DNA of 23,092 nucleotides from Moraxellaceae bacterium (lineage in GTDB: Bacteria > Pseudomonadota > Gammaproteobacteria > Pseudomonadales > Moraxellaceae), in contig JACMMY010000111.1 of NCBI GenBank assembly GCA_014378805.1, positions 1 to 23,092 on the forward strand, given 5' to 3'. Both the position numbers and the translations under genes were made by a program. The first letter of the stretch is position 1. Each line of letters begins with the position of its first letter. Positions 22,939-23,092 of the stretch are shown here, one piece after another. Under the pieces are notes generated by a model. That model searched no databases, had not been told where the DNA came from, and saw only the letters and a list, made by a program, of their open reading frames with translations.

Positions 22939-23092
22939 ATATTTATGTCGTTGTCATTGAAGTGTAAAAATAGATGTTTGGGTGCTTGCTTTAATTTTGG
23001 CAATGTGGTCTCTTAGGGGTGTTACTTCACAGGTAACGTTAACCCGTCCGACTCGCGTCAGATGCTGTTTTATATAAATTTTAATTTGATTA

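Noticed and set aside
1..23092. CRISPR array, tRNA, rRNA, prophage or insertion-sequence transposase
   Set aside because: No regular spacer-repeat series, no tRNA-like cloverleaf and no transposase or phage ORF could be seen in any frame.

Overview
The window is bacterial chromosome, most likely from a gammaproteobacterium of the Moraxellaceae (Acinetobacter-like). The evidence is gene content and order: lgt-thyA-folA, metX-metW close to rdgB, a SpoIIE-phosphatase/STAS pair like GigA/GigB of Acinetobacter behind mlaA, and a free-standing rpoN. Base composition looks moderately AT-rich. The assignment is inference from gene families; there is no rRNA or tRNA in the window. No gene is cut by either edge.

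Left part (1-9500) is a compact tellurite-resistance-type (Ter) stress locus built as two divergent transcription units. The minus-strand unit reads terA (two TerD-type domains), terD, a DUF475/TerC-family membrane protein and terE, and ends in an intrinsic terminator. The plus-strand unit is five tightly packed enzyme genes: an ATP-grasp ligase, a phosphoribosyltransferase with a C-terminal TRSP domain, a HAD phosphatase, a second phosphoribosyltransferase with a C-terminal PELOTA domain, and a CitE-like C-C lyase. This enzyme set matches the Ter-associated module predicted from comparative genomics to make a nucleoside-like small molecule of unknown structure. The 278-bp divergent promoter region holds a perfect 7-3-7 inverted repeat and a tandem 14-bp direct repeat, which are candidate control sites. 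TerB, TerF, TerY, TerW and TerZ are not present. The two outer ends are closed by strong hairpin terminators.

Middle part (9500-13350) holds housekeeping and repeat-rich DNA: folA, thyA and lgt on the minus strand (lgt and thyA overlap by 4 bp), a plus-strand NRDE/TANGO2-family gene, and a small membrane zinc-ribbon gene that is broken by a single-base frameshift in a T7 run. Two kinds of short palindromic repeat flank that broken gene, and a 35-bp hairpin repeat is present twice between thyA and folA.

Right part (13354-23092) is minus-strand rdgB; a short encapsulated-ferritin-type protein that lacks the usual C-terminal encapsulin-targeting tail; a three-gene overlapping unit metX-metW-Sel1 repeat protein; a Nit1-type amidase; the gigB-like STAS gene; the gigA-like PP2C phosphatase; and mlaA without a lipobox. 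A 390-bp gene-free divergent region then separates these from plus-strand rpoN. Together this side covers methionine synthesis, nucleotide-pool and metabolite repair, iron handling, outer-membrane lipid asymmetry and stress-type sigma control.
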